Origin: Bacillota bacterium
Lineage (GTDB): Bacteria > Bacillota > Clostridia > Saccharofermentanales > Fastidiosipilaceae
Reading direction: 5' to 3'
DNA length: 13,242 nucleotides
Assembly: GCA_023420715.1 (NCBI GenBank)
Contig: JAEZVR010000099.1
Coordinates: 1-13,242 of the forward strand
Shown: one piece after another, positions 1 to 6,713 of the stretch
Layout: each line of letters opens with the position of its first letter
How positions within the stretch are numbered: the first letter of the stretch is position 1
Position numbers and translations under genes: made by a program
Notes under the pieces: model-generated
Seen by the model: only the letters and a program-made list of their open reading frames with translations
What the model was told of the DNA's origin: nothing
Databases searched by the model: none

Positions 1-81
1 CTGGTGATGTACTTAACTGGTGTTAGCAATATCCGAGATGTCATTCCTTTCCCTAGAACACTTGGTTCTTGCGCATTTTAA
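1..81 (+). CDS. asnS: asparaginyl-tRNA synthetase, C-terminal end (partial)
   Basis: The window opens inside a reading frame that ends at TAA 79-81. It encodes 26 residues ending in TGVSNIRDVIPFPRTLGSCAF. The pattern G-x-x-N-I-R-D-V-I-P-F-P-R-T close to the C-terminus is the class II motif 3 region of asparaginyl-tRNA synthetase: the arginine contacts ATP and the IPFPRT tail is characteristic of AsnRS, whereas AspRS tends to have AFPKT. The enzyme charges tRNA-Asn in the cytoplasm. Most of the gene lies upstream of the window. Only 30 bases separate its stop from radC and no terminator is visible between them, so read-through into radC is likely. AspRS is the alternative and fits less well. 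Confidence 0.8.
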   Translation: MVMYLTGVSNIRDVIPFPRTLGSCAF

Positions 82-111
82 CTTGAACGGACCATCTCAA
101 GAAAGGTCCAT

Positions 112-867
112 ATGTCAATATCGAATGTGAATCAGCCAAATTATGTCGGACTCAATGGCTTGCCCTTATCTGAGCGGCCTTATGAAAAAATAGACCGACA
201 TGGGATTTCTAATTTAAGTAATGCAGAACTCATCGCTGTGATCTTGCGCACGGGTAAAAAGGGTTATGATGCCCTCAGTATCGCGAGGCATCTATTGGGA
301 GAAACATCCACCAAGCGATCGCCCTCAACGCCAGAACGTTCACTTAGATGGCTTGCCAACATGCGATATGAGGAATTGCGAGAAGTCCCTGGACTAGGTC
401 CGATCAAGGCCAAGCAAATCATGGCTACCATGGAAATTGCCAAGCGCCTAAACCATGTTTTTGTCGATGAACAACCGATCATATCAACGCCAGATGACGC
501 GGCAAATCTCTTTCGCAGATATCTTGTTTATGGCGAGACAGAAGAAGTGTGGTGTGCGTTCTTAACGGTGCGCTGTCAAGTCATTGCTGTCACACAATTG
601 GCAAAAGGTGCTCTGGATCATATTTCATTCCATCCGAGAGAAATCTTTAAAGAGGCCTTCCGGTTAAATGCGCATCGTCTAATTTTGGCACATAATCATC
701 CAAGCGGCCATTTGAAACCCAGTGCTTCTGATATTCACTCAACACAAATGATGGTACAACTGGGTCAGCAATTAGGTTTAGAAATCATAGATCACTTGAT
801 TCTTTCGAATATGGGCTATACTAGTTTAAGAAAATGCACATCTTGTTGGATGACAGATGCAGAATAG
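112..867 (+). CDS. radC: RadC family protein (UPF0758, MPN+/JAB domain)
   Basis: A 251-residue protein of the RadC family, of about the usual length. Residues 20-115 form the N-terminal helical part, with a helix-hairpin-helix-like segment VPGLGPIKAKQI (92-103). Residues about 125-245 are the MPN+/JAB metalloprotease-like domain: a conserved Glu at 144/145, the HNHPSG motif (H194, H196, S198) and D207 form the zinc-site signature H-x-H-x(7)-S-x-x-D. The family is historically named for DNA repair, but its real function is unsettled. The ATG at 112 has GAAAGG five bases upstream. The stop codon (865-867) runs into the Shine-Dalgarno sequence of mreC, so the two are co-transcribed. In Bacillota mreB usually follows radC; here mreC does. 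Confidence 0.95.
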   Translation: MSISNVNQPNYVGLNGLPLSERPYEKIDRHGISNLSNAELIAVILRTGKKGYDALSIARHLLGETSTKRSPSTPERSLRWLANMRYEELREVPGLGPIKAKQIMATMEIAKRLNHVFVDEQPIISTPDDAANLFRRYLVYGETEEVWCAFLTVRCQVIAVTQLAKGALDHISFHPREIFKEAFRLNAHRLILAHNHPSGHLKPSASDIHSTQMMVQLGQQLGLEIIDHLILSNMGYTSLRKCTSCWMTDAE

Positions 868-872
868 AGGAG
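866..872 (+). promoter_or_regulatory. ribosome binding site deciding the mreC start
   Basis: AGAGGAG lies five bases before a GTG at 878. It supports GTG 878 over the in-frame ATG at 857, which lies inside the end of radC and has no Shine-Dalgarno sequence. Confidence 0.7.
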
Positions 873-877
873 CGGTT

Positions 878-1765
878 GTGGCAAAAAAAGTCAGTTATCA
901 AACAAAGACACCGATCATGAAAATTCTGATTATTTTCATTGTTCTTCTGTTATTGATTGCTTGGTCAATTATACCAGGTAGTTTTTTATATAAACTTATT
1001 TCTCCGCTTACGCATCTCGTCCAATCCGGACAGGCTCAGGCGGCGAAGGCAGTTGATCAACTTGGGAAAGGTCAAGTTTCACAACACGATTATGAGGCAC
1101 TCCTGGCAGAAAATGTCGCACTGAAAACAGAACTAAACCAAGCCAAATATGCTCAGGAAAAATATGAAAACCTAAAAGCTGCCCTTCATATCCGAGAAAA
1201 ATATAGTCAATATGAAATTTATCATGGCTTTATTACCAGTCGTGATTTCTCAAGTATTTTTGATTTGTTTACAATTAATCTAGGATCAGATCAGGGCTTG
1301 GTTGTTCAAGCAGATGATAGTTACCCCGTCGTCGATGCCAACATGAATTTGGTCGGTAGAATCGGTCGAATTGGTCGCCAATCTGCTCAAGTGTTGCCAC
1401 TCGTTGGACATGGCCATGTTGTGATTGGGCGAATTAATCGACCAGATGGCGTATCTGTTCGGGTCAGAGGTCAATATTTTACTTCGGAAGGATCTGGTTG
1501 CATTGTGGACCAAGTTCCGGAAGGATTTGATCTCCAGGTTGGAGACGAGGTGGTTTCCGATGGCAACGGTGGTTTATTTCCGGCCGGTTTAAAAATTGGT
1601 ACCATTAGTCGCATTAATTTAGATAACGGTGAGGTTGTTGCCCAACTGACACCCTATGTTAAATTGCAACAATTACAAGATGTCTTTGTTTTAAAGGGAA
1701 AACTGGATGTGATGCCAATTGTTGACTCAACCTCTCAAACAGAGAAAGCGGATACCTCGTCATGA
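878..1765 (+). CDS. mreC: rod shape-determining protein MreC
   Basis: About 295 residues from GTG 878 (302 if ATG 857 is used). MreC is a bitopic scaffold that links peripheral peptidoglycan synthases such as PBP2 to the membrane. Seen here: a short basic cytoplasmic tail, one membrane helix at about 14-34 (ILIIFIVLLLLIAWSII), a coiled coil at about 70-103 rich in E, A, L and K, and then the extracellular double beta-barrel with its typical turns (LVGRIGRIGRQSAQVLPL, VSDGNGGLFPAGLKIGTI). The length is normal for the family. Its stop overlaps the mreD start as ATGA. The gene follows radC directly, with no mreB between them, which is unusual for the locus. The family assignment is firm. Confidence 0.95.
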   Translation: MAKKVSYQTKTPIMKILIIFIVLLLLIAWSIIPGSFLYKLISPLTHLVQSGQAQAAKAVDQLGKGQVSQHDYEALLAENVALKTELNQAKYAQEKYENLKAALHIREKYSQYEIYHGFITSRDFSSIFDLFTINLGSDQGLVVQADDSYPVVDANMNLVGRIGRIGRQSAQVLPLVGHGHVVIGRINRPDGVSVRVRGQYFTSEGSGCIVDQVPEGFDLQVGDEVVSDGNGGLFPAGLKIGTISRINLDNGEVVAQLTPYVKLQQLQDVFVLKGKLDVMPIVDSTSQTEKADTSS

Positions 1766-2337
1766 TCGTTAAGCTAAAGTACAGGCGCGTTTTGGTCTTT
1801 GCGCTTTACATGATATTCTTAACTTTATTACAGGCACTCTGGCCATCTGCATTCACCCTTTCGTTTGTAAAGCCGGATTTCCAGATGGTTTATGCCATTT
1901 TAGTCGGTTATGTCTATCTCTTGCAAGACGGTTTGCTCTGTGCTTTGATCATGGGTTTTATGCGAGACATTTTGGCTGGACAGGTGTTTGGATTTGGCAT
2001 GTTCTTTCTGTGTCTCGTGGTGGTTTGTGCCCACTATGCTTTAAGAAACAGATTATCTCAAAATCTTTTTTCTTATGCATTAGTTGTGATGGTGCTCACC
2101 ATCCTGTTCGACCTCTTGTTTTTGGGCATTCAGATGATACTTGCACTGACAGATCATCAATATCATTATTTGGTGGCACTACCTGTTTATTTAACAGAAA
2201 GACTGATTCCCCAATTGATCTTTAATCTCACCACAGGGATCGTCATTTTTGGCTTATCCTATTATTTGGGACCTTATCCGCGTAAGCAGCAAAAGGCATG
2301 GTTAAATAATCGTGAAAATCGGACGTCATCCATTTAA
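1762..2337 (+). CDS. mreD: rod shape-determining protein MreD
   Basis: A 191-residue, very hydrophobic membrane protein with about five or six helices. It carries the MreD hallmarks KPDF (38-41) and the segment ALIMGFMRDILAG, in which G-F-x-R-D is the family motif. MreD works with MreC in the elongation (peripheral wall) machinery. The ATG overlaps the mreC stop (ATGA), and no strong Shine-Dalgarno sequence precedes it, so translation is probably coupled to mreC. The 3' end overlaps the proposed mrdA start by 26 bases. Sequence conservation in MreD is low in general, so the call leans on topology, motif and position between mreC and a PBP2 gene. Confidence 0.93.
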   Translation: MIVKLKYRRVLVFALYMIFLTLLQALWPSAFTLSFVKPDFQMVYAILVGYVYLLQDGLLCALIMGFMRDILAGQVFGFGMFFLCLVVVCAHYALRNRLSQNLFSYALVVMVLTILFDLLFLGIQMILALTDHQYHYLVALPVYLTERLIPQLIFNLTTGIVIFGLSYYLGPYPRKQQKAWLNNRENRTSSI

Positions 2338-4585
2338 ATTATTTTTCAAAAAAAGCGAATCGGCAGAACACCTTGATCAACTCGATATGATCGATGAGTT
2401 TGAACGCGCTGTCATTCAATCGAATCAAGTCATTCCTTCAGAGGAATCTGTGATTAAGCTGTTTTTCAAAAGCCGTTTTGCTGTCATATTGGGTATTCTT
2501 TTCCTCTGTATGAGTCTTTTTTTAGGACAATTGGTTTATTTGCAAATTTTTGCAGCAGAAGATTATCGTCTGGCCCAAGGTTTTGAACGCCGTCAACAAT
2601 TATCGATTACCCCACCGCGGGGCGAAATTTTAGATCGCTATGGGAATAAGCTTGCGACCAATAAAAAAATCAATAATTTATATCTTGCATATGCGGGATT
2701 AGATACGATTCAATTGAATCAAGTTTTAGCTGATTTGGCGATTTTGCTGGATCAATATAACATTCCATACGCCACAGAACTGGATCAATATCTTGATCTC
2801 AAAACCATGACTTATGCACGTCCTGCACAAGAAATTTTAAATTGGCAAATGGATAAGAACTTCTTGGGATTAAAGGCGTTACCAAATGGGACCTCAGAAT
2901 CCGCAAAAGACACTCAATTTGTCAAGCCAACGCCATCTGTATTTTACGAATACATGCGTAAAATCCGATTTGAGATTTCAGATCAATATCCCACCGACGT
3001 TCAACATAAGATTTTTGCTTTGCGCTTCGCGATCTATTTGCAAAACTGGTTCTTTGAGCAGGGCACACCCGTGCTCATTGCCAAAAATGTGCCAGAGAGC
3101 ATTTGTCATTTTGTGGAAGAACAAAATTATAAATATATCGGGGCTTTTGGCGAAAGCAGTTACACCCGTGTTTATTCAGATGTGGCGCCTTATCTGAGTC
3201 ACGCTTTAGGTTATGTTGGACAAATCAATTCAGAAGAATATAAGGAATGGGGCGGACAAGGCTATAGTTATTCAGATACAGTTGGCAAGGCCGGTATTGA
3301 ACGGGTAGCGGAACGCTATCTACATGGACAAAATGGCGTAAAGCCGTACTATATTTGGTCAAATCAAGATTCTGAAAAAAAGGAAATCAATGCCCTTGGC
3401 ATCCCCTCAAAAGCCGGATATCAAGTTGAATTAACCATCGATCCAACCCTGCAAAAAGTGGCTATGGACAGTATGGAAAGGTATGCTAAGCAGCGAATTG
3501 AATCCGCAGAGGTCCCTGAAGGCTATAAAAATCGTGTGAGCGGGGCAACCGTTGTGATGAATTTAAAAGACGGTGGTTCCATTCTTGCGATGGCATCCTA
3601 CCCATACTACGATCCGAGGGTTTTTATAGACGGTTCTACAGAAGCCAAAAAACAGATTGATACCTATTTCAACGATCCGGCCACACCGATGATCAACCGT
3701 ACGATTTCACAAATTTATGCGCCGGGTTCTACCTTTAAGATATACGCAGGTGTGGCAGCCTTAGAAAAAGGTGTTGTTGATCAATCGTCTACAGTAGAAT
3801 GTAATCATCTCTATCGCATCGATGGTGCTATTTTTAAATGTTCAGGTTTACATCACACAGTCGATCTAAAAAAAGCGTTACGCTATTCCTGCAATATTTA
3901 TTTTTATGATGCCGCCTTAAAAATGGGGATTAACTATATGACATCCGTCTACCACCAGTTTGGCTTTGGTGAACTGACAGGTATCGAATTGTATGGCGAA
4001 TCAGCCGGTTACCGCCCATCACGTCAATTAAAAGCGTCTATTTATCAAAAGGAAAGCGACAAAATTTGGTTTAAAGCGGATACGGCACAAGCTTCCATTG
4101 GACAAAGTTTCCATGCATACACGCCAATGCAAATGGTCAGAGGCTTGGGTGGCATTGCCACTGGAAAATTGATGACACCTTATTTGATTCGATCGGTTAA
4201 AGATGCAAATGGTGCCACGATTTTTAAAACAGAACCTAATCAGTATCGACTCCCCTATAAAGCAGAAAATCTCCAATTGGTTCGAGAAGGCATGAAAGAC
4301 GTCATTGATAACTATCGTTCTTCCGCCTACCGCGCTTTCCGATCTGTTCCAATGTCCGCAGCTGGGAAGACGGGAACCGCAGAATTTGTCTATGAGGAAG
4401 GCAAACTGTCCAGCAACGGGGTCTTTGTTTGCTATGCCCCTTACGAAGATCCGGAAATCGCCATTGTTGTGGTGAGCGAGTGGGGGGCTACAGGCGCGGG
4501 TAGTGGTGATGTTGCAGCAGATATCATAAAAGCTTATAGTAAATTGAAACAGTCGCAGACATTTGATGCTGTGGATCATTCTTGA
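2312..4585 (+). CDS. mrdA: penicillin-binding protein 2 (elongation transpeptidase)
   Basis: A 757-residue class B penicillin-binding protein, which cross-links peptidoglycan at the outer face of the membrane. A cytoplasmic tail of about 54 residues precedes one membrane helix (about 55-78). The PBP dimerisation domain starts with TPPRGEILDRYGNKLATN (about 100-117). The transpeptidase domain has all three catalytic motifs: STFK (nucleophile S473, K476), SCN (526-528) and KTG (686-688). The GTG at 2312 is the first possible start after an in-frame TAA at 2303-2305. Its Shine-Dalgarno sequence is poor (AAAAGG, 15 bases away), so it may rely on coupling with mreD. An ATG at residue 26 (2387) would still keep the membrane helix. 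The position after mreCD identifies it as the elongation PBP rather than FtsI. Confidence 0.95.
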   Translation: MKIGRHPFKLFFKKSESAEHLDQLDMIDEFERAVIQSNQVIPSEESVIKLFFKSRFAVILGILFLCMSLFLGQLVYLQIFAAEDYRLAQGFERRQQLSITPPRGEILDRYGNKLATNKKINNLYLAYAGLDTIQLNQVLADLAILLDQYNIPYATELDQYLDLKTMTYARPAQEILNWQMDKNFLGLKALPNGTSESAKDTQFVKPTPSVFYEYMRKIRFEISDQYPTDVQHKIFALRFAIYLQNWFFEQGTPVLIAKNVPESICHFVEEQNYKYIGAFGESSYTRVYSDVAPYLSHALGYVGQINSEEYKEWGGQGYSYSDTVGKAGIERVAERYLHGQNGVKPYYIWSNQDSEKKEINALGIPSKAGYQVELTIDPTLQKVAMDSMERYAKQRIESAEVPEGYKNRVSGATVVMNLKDGGSILAMASYPYYDPRVFIDGSTEAKKQIDTYFNDPATPMINRTISQIYAPGSTFKIYAGVAALEKGVVDQSSTVECNHLYRIDGAIFKCSGLHHTVDLKKALRYSCNIYFYDAALKMGINYMTSVYHQFGFGELTGIELYGESAGYRPSRQLKASIYQKESDKIWFKADTAQASIGQSFHAYTPMQMVRGLGGIATGKLMTPYLIRSVKDANGATIFKTEPNQYRLPYKAENLQLVREGMKDVIDNYRSSAYRAFRSVPMSAAGKTGTAEFVYEEGKLSSNGVFVCYAPYEDPEIAIVVVSEWGATGAGSGDVAADIIKAYSKLKQSQTFDAVDHS

Positions 4586-4607
4586 ATCGATGAAAAATCT
4601 TTTTCTT

Positions 4608-4631
4608 AGATATTTTTCACAAAAAATATCT
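4608..4631 (+). terminator. A/T-rich hairpin after mrdA, weak terminator candidate
   Basis: AGATATTTTT (4608-4617) can pair with AAAAATATCT (4622-4631) over ten base pairs with a four-base loop. It starts 23 bases after the mrdA stop. The stem is almost all A/T and is not followed by a clean T run, so termination would be inefficient. Confidence 0.4.
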
Positions 4632-4649
4632 CTTTGCGAGAATAATTTC

Positions 4650-4678
4650 TTGTATTTTGCACAAAACAAAGCTATAAT
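4650..4678 (+). promoter_or_regulatory. sigma-A type promoter for the mgsA-like gene and dtd
   Basis: A -35 box TTGTAT (4650-4655) and a perfect -10 box TATAAT (4673-4678) are separated by 17 bases. Transcription would begin near 4685 and give a leader of about 54 bases before the GTG start at 4739. Confidence 0.7.
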
Positions 4679-4726
4679 AGGTCTGTTTAAGAAGTGTTAT
4701 ACCACATGTAGATCTGGTTCCACTCG

Positions 4727-4732
4727 AGGAGG
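4727..4732 (+). promoter_or_regulatory. ribosome binding site of the mgsA-like gene
   Basis: A full AGGAGG lies six bases before GTG 4739. It shows that this degenerate gene still has an intact translation start. Confidence 0.75.
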
Positions 4733-4738
4733 TAGTCT

Positions 4739-5131
4739 GTGAAAATTGTATTGTTAGCAGATAACCGCAAAAATGAGCTATTGGTTAATTTTTGTATTGC
4801 ATATAGTCATGTTCTGGAAAAGCATGCGCTTTTCTCGTTATTTCATACATCGAAATTATTACAAGATGCGACGGATTTATCTGTAGAAGGTATTTCGACC
4901 GATATTGAAAGCAGTCTAGATCAGTTTGCCTTTAGGGCTCGATATAACGAAATCGATGCTGTCTTATATTTACAAGATCCAAATCATTTAGGGCCCTTAC
5001 CCCGTGCCAATTTGCTATTTAGTGCTTGTGATGGCAACAATATTCCATATGCCACCAATTTGGCCAGTGCTGAAATTTTGGTATTAGCCATTGATCGAGG
5101 CGATTTGGATTGGCGTGAACTGGTGCGCTAA
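4739..5131 (+). CDS. methylglyoxal synthase-like protein, probably catalytically inactive
   Basis: A 130-residue protein that, by my recollection of the Bacillus subtilis MgsA sequence (137 residues), aligns from residue 1 to 130 without gaps. Shared landmarks are MKI at the start, V-x-F (16-18), DAT (43-45), DP (80-81), IP-x-ATN (102-107), AEIL (111-114) and the end D-x-R-(E/D)-L. MgsA converts dihydroxyacetone phosphate to methylglyoxal. Here the active site is gone: positions equivalent to E. coli H19, D20 and K23 are D8, N9 and N12; the phosphate loop TGTTG reads LFHTS (34-38); the GGDQQ loop with catalytic D71 reads SSLDQ (58-62, L60); H98 and D101 are L87 and A90. Only D91 survives (D80). 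The frame, ribosome binding site and promoter are intact. A ligand-binding or regulatory role is possible but unknown. Confidence 0.8.
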   Translation: MKIVLLADNRKNELLVNFCIAYSHVLEKHALFSLFHTSKLLQDATDLSVEGISTDIESSLDQFAFRARYNEIDAVLYLQDPNHLGPLPRANLLFSACDGNNIPYATNLASAEILVLAIDRGDLDWRELVR

Positions 5132-5583
5132 TGAGAGCTTTGATTCAACGGGTTCAGTCGGCTGCGGTCTCCATTGATGGTAAAGAGCATGCGGCGATCA
5201 ATGCTGGTTTATTGGTTTTTTTGGGCGTTGGTGCGTCCGATACAATGGAGAGCGTTAAAACCTTAGCCGAAAAAATTCTTAAATTGAGACTGTTTGAAGA
5301 TGATAGCGGTAAGATGAATCTCGATGTTCAAACCGTTCATGGTGATCTTTTAATTGTGTCTCAGTTTACCCTTTGGGCAAATTGCAAGAAAGGCAACCGG
5401 CCGAGTTTTATTCAAGCAGCTAAACCAGATCATGCACAGGAATTGTATCAAGCATTCATTCATACTTTAGCGCAGTTATGCCCATCTCTGCGGATTAAAA
5501 GTGGTGTTTTTGGTGCCGATATGGCTATTTCCCTCATCAACGATGGGCCCGTAACAATCTGGTTGGATCAAGCAGATTGGTAA
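5131..5583 (+). CDS. dtd: D-aminoacyl-tRNA deacylase
   Basis: A 150-residue protein with the complete DTD signature. It begins MRALIQRV and contains SQFTL (77-81) and GADM (128-131), with NDGPVT (137-142) as the Gly-cisPro motif that reads D-chirality. The enzyme hydrolyses D-amino acids, and glycine from tRNA-Ala, off mischarged tRNA in the cytoplasm as a chiral proofreading step. The length is normal. The ATG shares one base with the stop of the mgsA-like gene (TAATG), so the two are translationally coupled and depend on the promoter at 4650-4678. No terminator is evident before the pheS promoter. Confidence 0.96.
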   Translation: MRALIQRVQSAAVSIDGKEHAAINAGLLVFLGVGASDTMESVKTLAEKILKLRLFEDDSGKMNLDVQTVHGDLLIVSQFTLWANCKKGNRPSFIQAAKPDHAQELYQAFIHTLAQLCPSLRIKSGVFGADMAISLINDGPVTIWLDQADW

Positions 5584-5602
5584 ACGAATTAGATTGTTTA
5601 TA

Positions 5603-5630
5603 TTGTCTTTTTTATGATATCGACTAAAAT
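5603..5630 (+). promoter_or_regulatory. candidate promoter for pheS-pheT
   Basis: TTGTCT (5603-5608) and TAAAAT (5625-5630) with 16-base spacing lie in the 87-base gap between dtd and pheS. The gap is too short for a T-box leader, and none of its elements is visible. AGGAG at 5659-5663 is the pheS ribosome binding site. Confidence 0.5.
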
Positions 5631-5670
5631 AAAATAGATTTGCGATCCCATAGAGTATAGGAGTGCAGGA

Positions 5671-6699
5671 ATGAGTCTTCAAGATCAACTCGTCGCTTTA
5701 AGTGATGCTTTTTATCAGCGCTTATCTGAAGCCCAGAATGCGGAAACTTTTGAATCACTGCGTATCGATTTTTTTGGCAAAAAAGGTCGTCTCAAAACGA
5801 TCATGAAAACCTTGGGGGATATCCCAAAGTCTGAAATGCCTAAAATTGGACAACAAATCAATGTGGTTCGTGATGAACTGACAAAAGCCTTCGATCAGGC
5901 CTTTGGCTCGTTTAAAGAAAACTTAGAAAAAGCACGTCTAAAAGCTGAAAAAATTGATGTTACCATCCCAGGAAAAATACCGGCGACAGGCGTTTACCAT
6001 CCGATTACCCAGACCATTCGCCTCATTAGTGATGTCTTTATCGGAATGGGCTATCAGATTGCAGAAGGCCCGGAAATTGAAGCTATTTCCTATAACTTTG
6101 ATCGATTAAACATTCCGTCAGGGCATCCGTCTAGAGATGAACGAGATACGTATTATCTGAACGATGTGCACTGTTTACGCACCCAGACGTCTCCGGTTCA
6201 AATTCGGGTTTTGGAAGAACAAGCGCCCCCCATTCGGATTATTTGTCCAGGAAAAGTCTATCGTCCAGATACACCGGACGCAACACATTCACCCGTTTTT
6301 CATCAGATTGAAGGTCTTGTCGTCGATCGTGGCGTTGCCATGAGCGACCTTGTTGGAACCTTAAATGTATTTGCTAAAGCTTTATTTGGTCCACAAACAC
6401 ACATTCGCCTAAGACCCCATCATTTTCCTTTTACAGAACCCAGTTGCGAAGTAGACGTCACGTGTTGGAAATGCGGGGGAAAGGGTTGTCCAACCTGCAA
6501 GCACGAAGGCTATGTTGAAGTGCTTGGTGCTGGTATGGTCCATCCGAATGTCCTAAAAAACAGCGGGGTGGACCCAGAAATATATTCTGGATTCGCCTTT
6601 GGCATTGGTGTTGAACGAACAGCAATGGCAAGATTTAATATCGATGATATTCGCCATTTTTATGACAATGATCTGCGCTTTTTGATGCAATTTAAATAA
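5671..6699 (+). CDS. pheS: phenylalanyl-tRNA synthetase alpha subunit
   Basis: A 342-residue class IIc synthetase subunit of normal length. With PheT it forms an alpha2-beta2 enzyme that charges tRNA-Phe. An N-terminal helical arm (about 1-95) binds tRNA. The catalytic core has motif 1 (HPITQTI, 110-116, then GMGYQIAEGPEIE), motif 2 around RIICPGKVYRPDTPDATHSP (189-208, continuing to HQIEG) and motif 3 GFAFGIGVERTAMAR (307-321). A CxxC pair (C265, C268, C273, C276) precedes VLGAGMVHP, as in many bacterial PheS. The start has AGGAG seven bases upstream. pheT follows 14 bases after the stop, as expected for a pheST operon. Nothing in this gene looks abnormal, in contrast to its partner. Confidence 0.97.
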   Translation: MSLQDQLVALSDAFYQRLSEAQNAETFESLRIDFFGKKGRLKTIMKTLGDIPKSEMPKIGQQINVVRDELTKAFDQAFGSFKENLEKARLKAEKIDVTIPGKIPATGVYHPITQTIRLISDVFIGMGYQIAEGPEIEAISYNFDRLNIPSGHPSRDERDTYYLNDVHCLRTQTSPVQIRVLEEQAPPIRIICPGKVYRPDTPDATHSPVFHQIEGLVVDRGVAMSDLVGTLNVFAKALFGPQTHIRLRPHHFPFTEPSCEVDVTCWKCGGKGCPTCKHEGYVEVLGAGMVHPNVLKNSGVDPEIYSGFAFGIGVERTAMARFNIDDIRHFYDNDLRFLMQFK

Positions 6700-6713
6700 G
6701 AAAGAGGGACGGC

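Noticed and set aside
4028..4669. A 213-codon minus-strand reading frame opposite the end of mrdA
   Set aside because: It lies almost wholly antisense to the conserved transpeptidase domain, has no recognisable motif or ribosome binding site, and its composition follows from the mrdA codons.
5584..5670. T-box riboswitch before pheS
   Set aside because: The gap is only 87 bases, with no T-box consensus, specifier stem or terminator/antiterminator pair.
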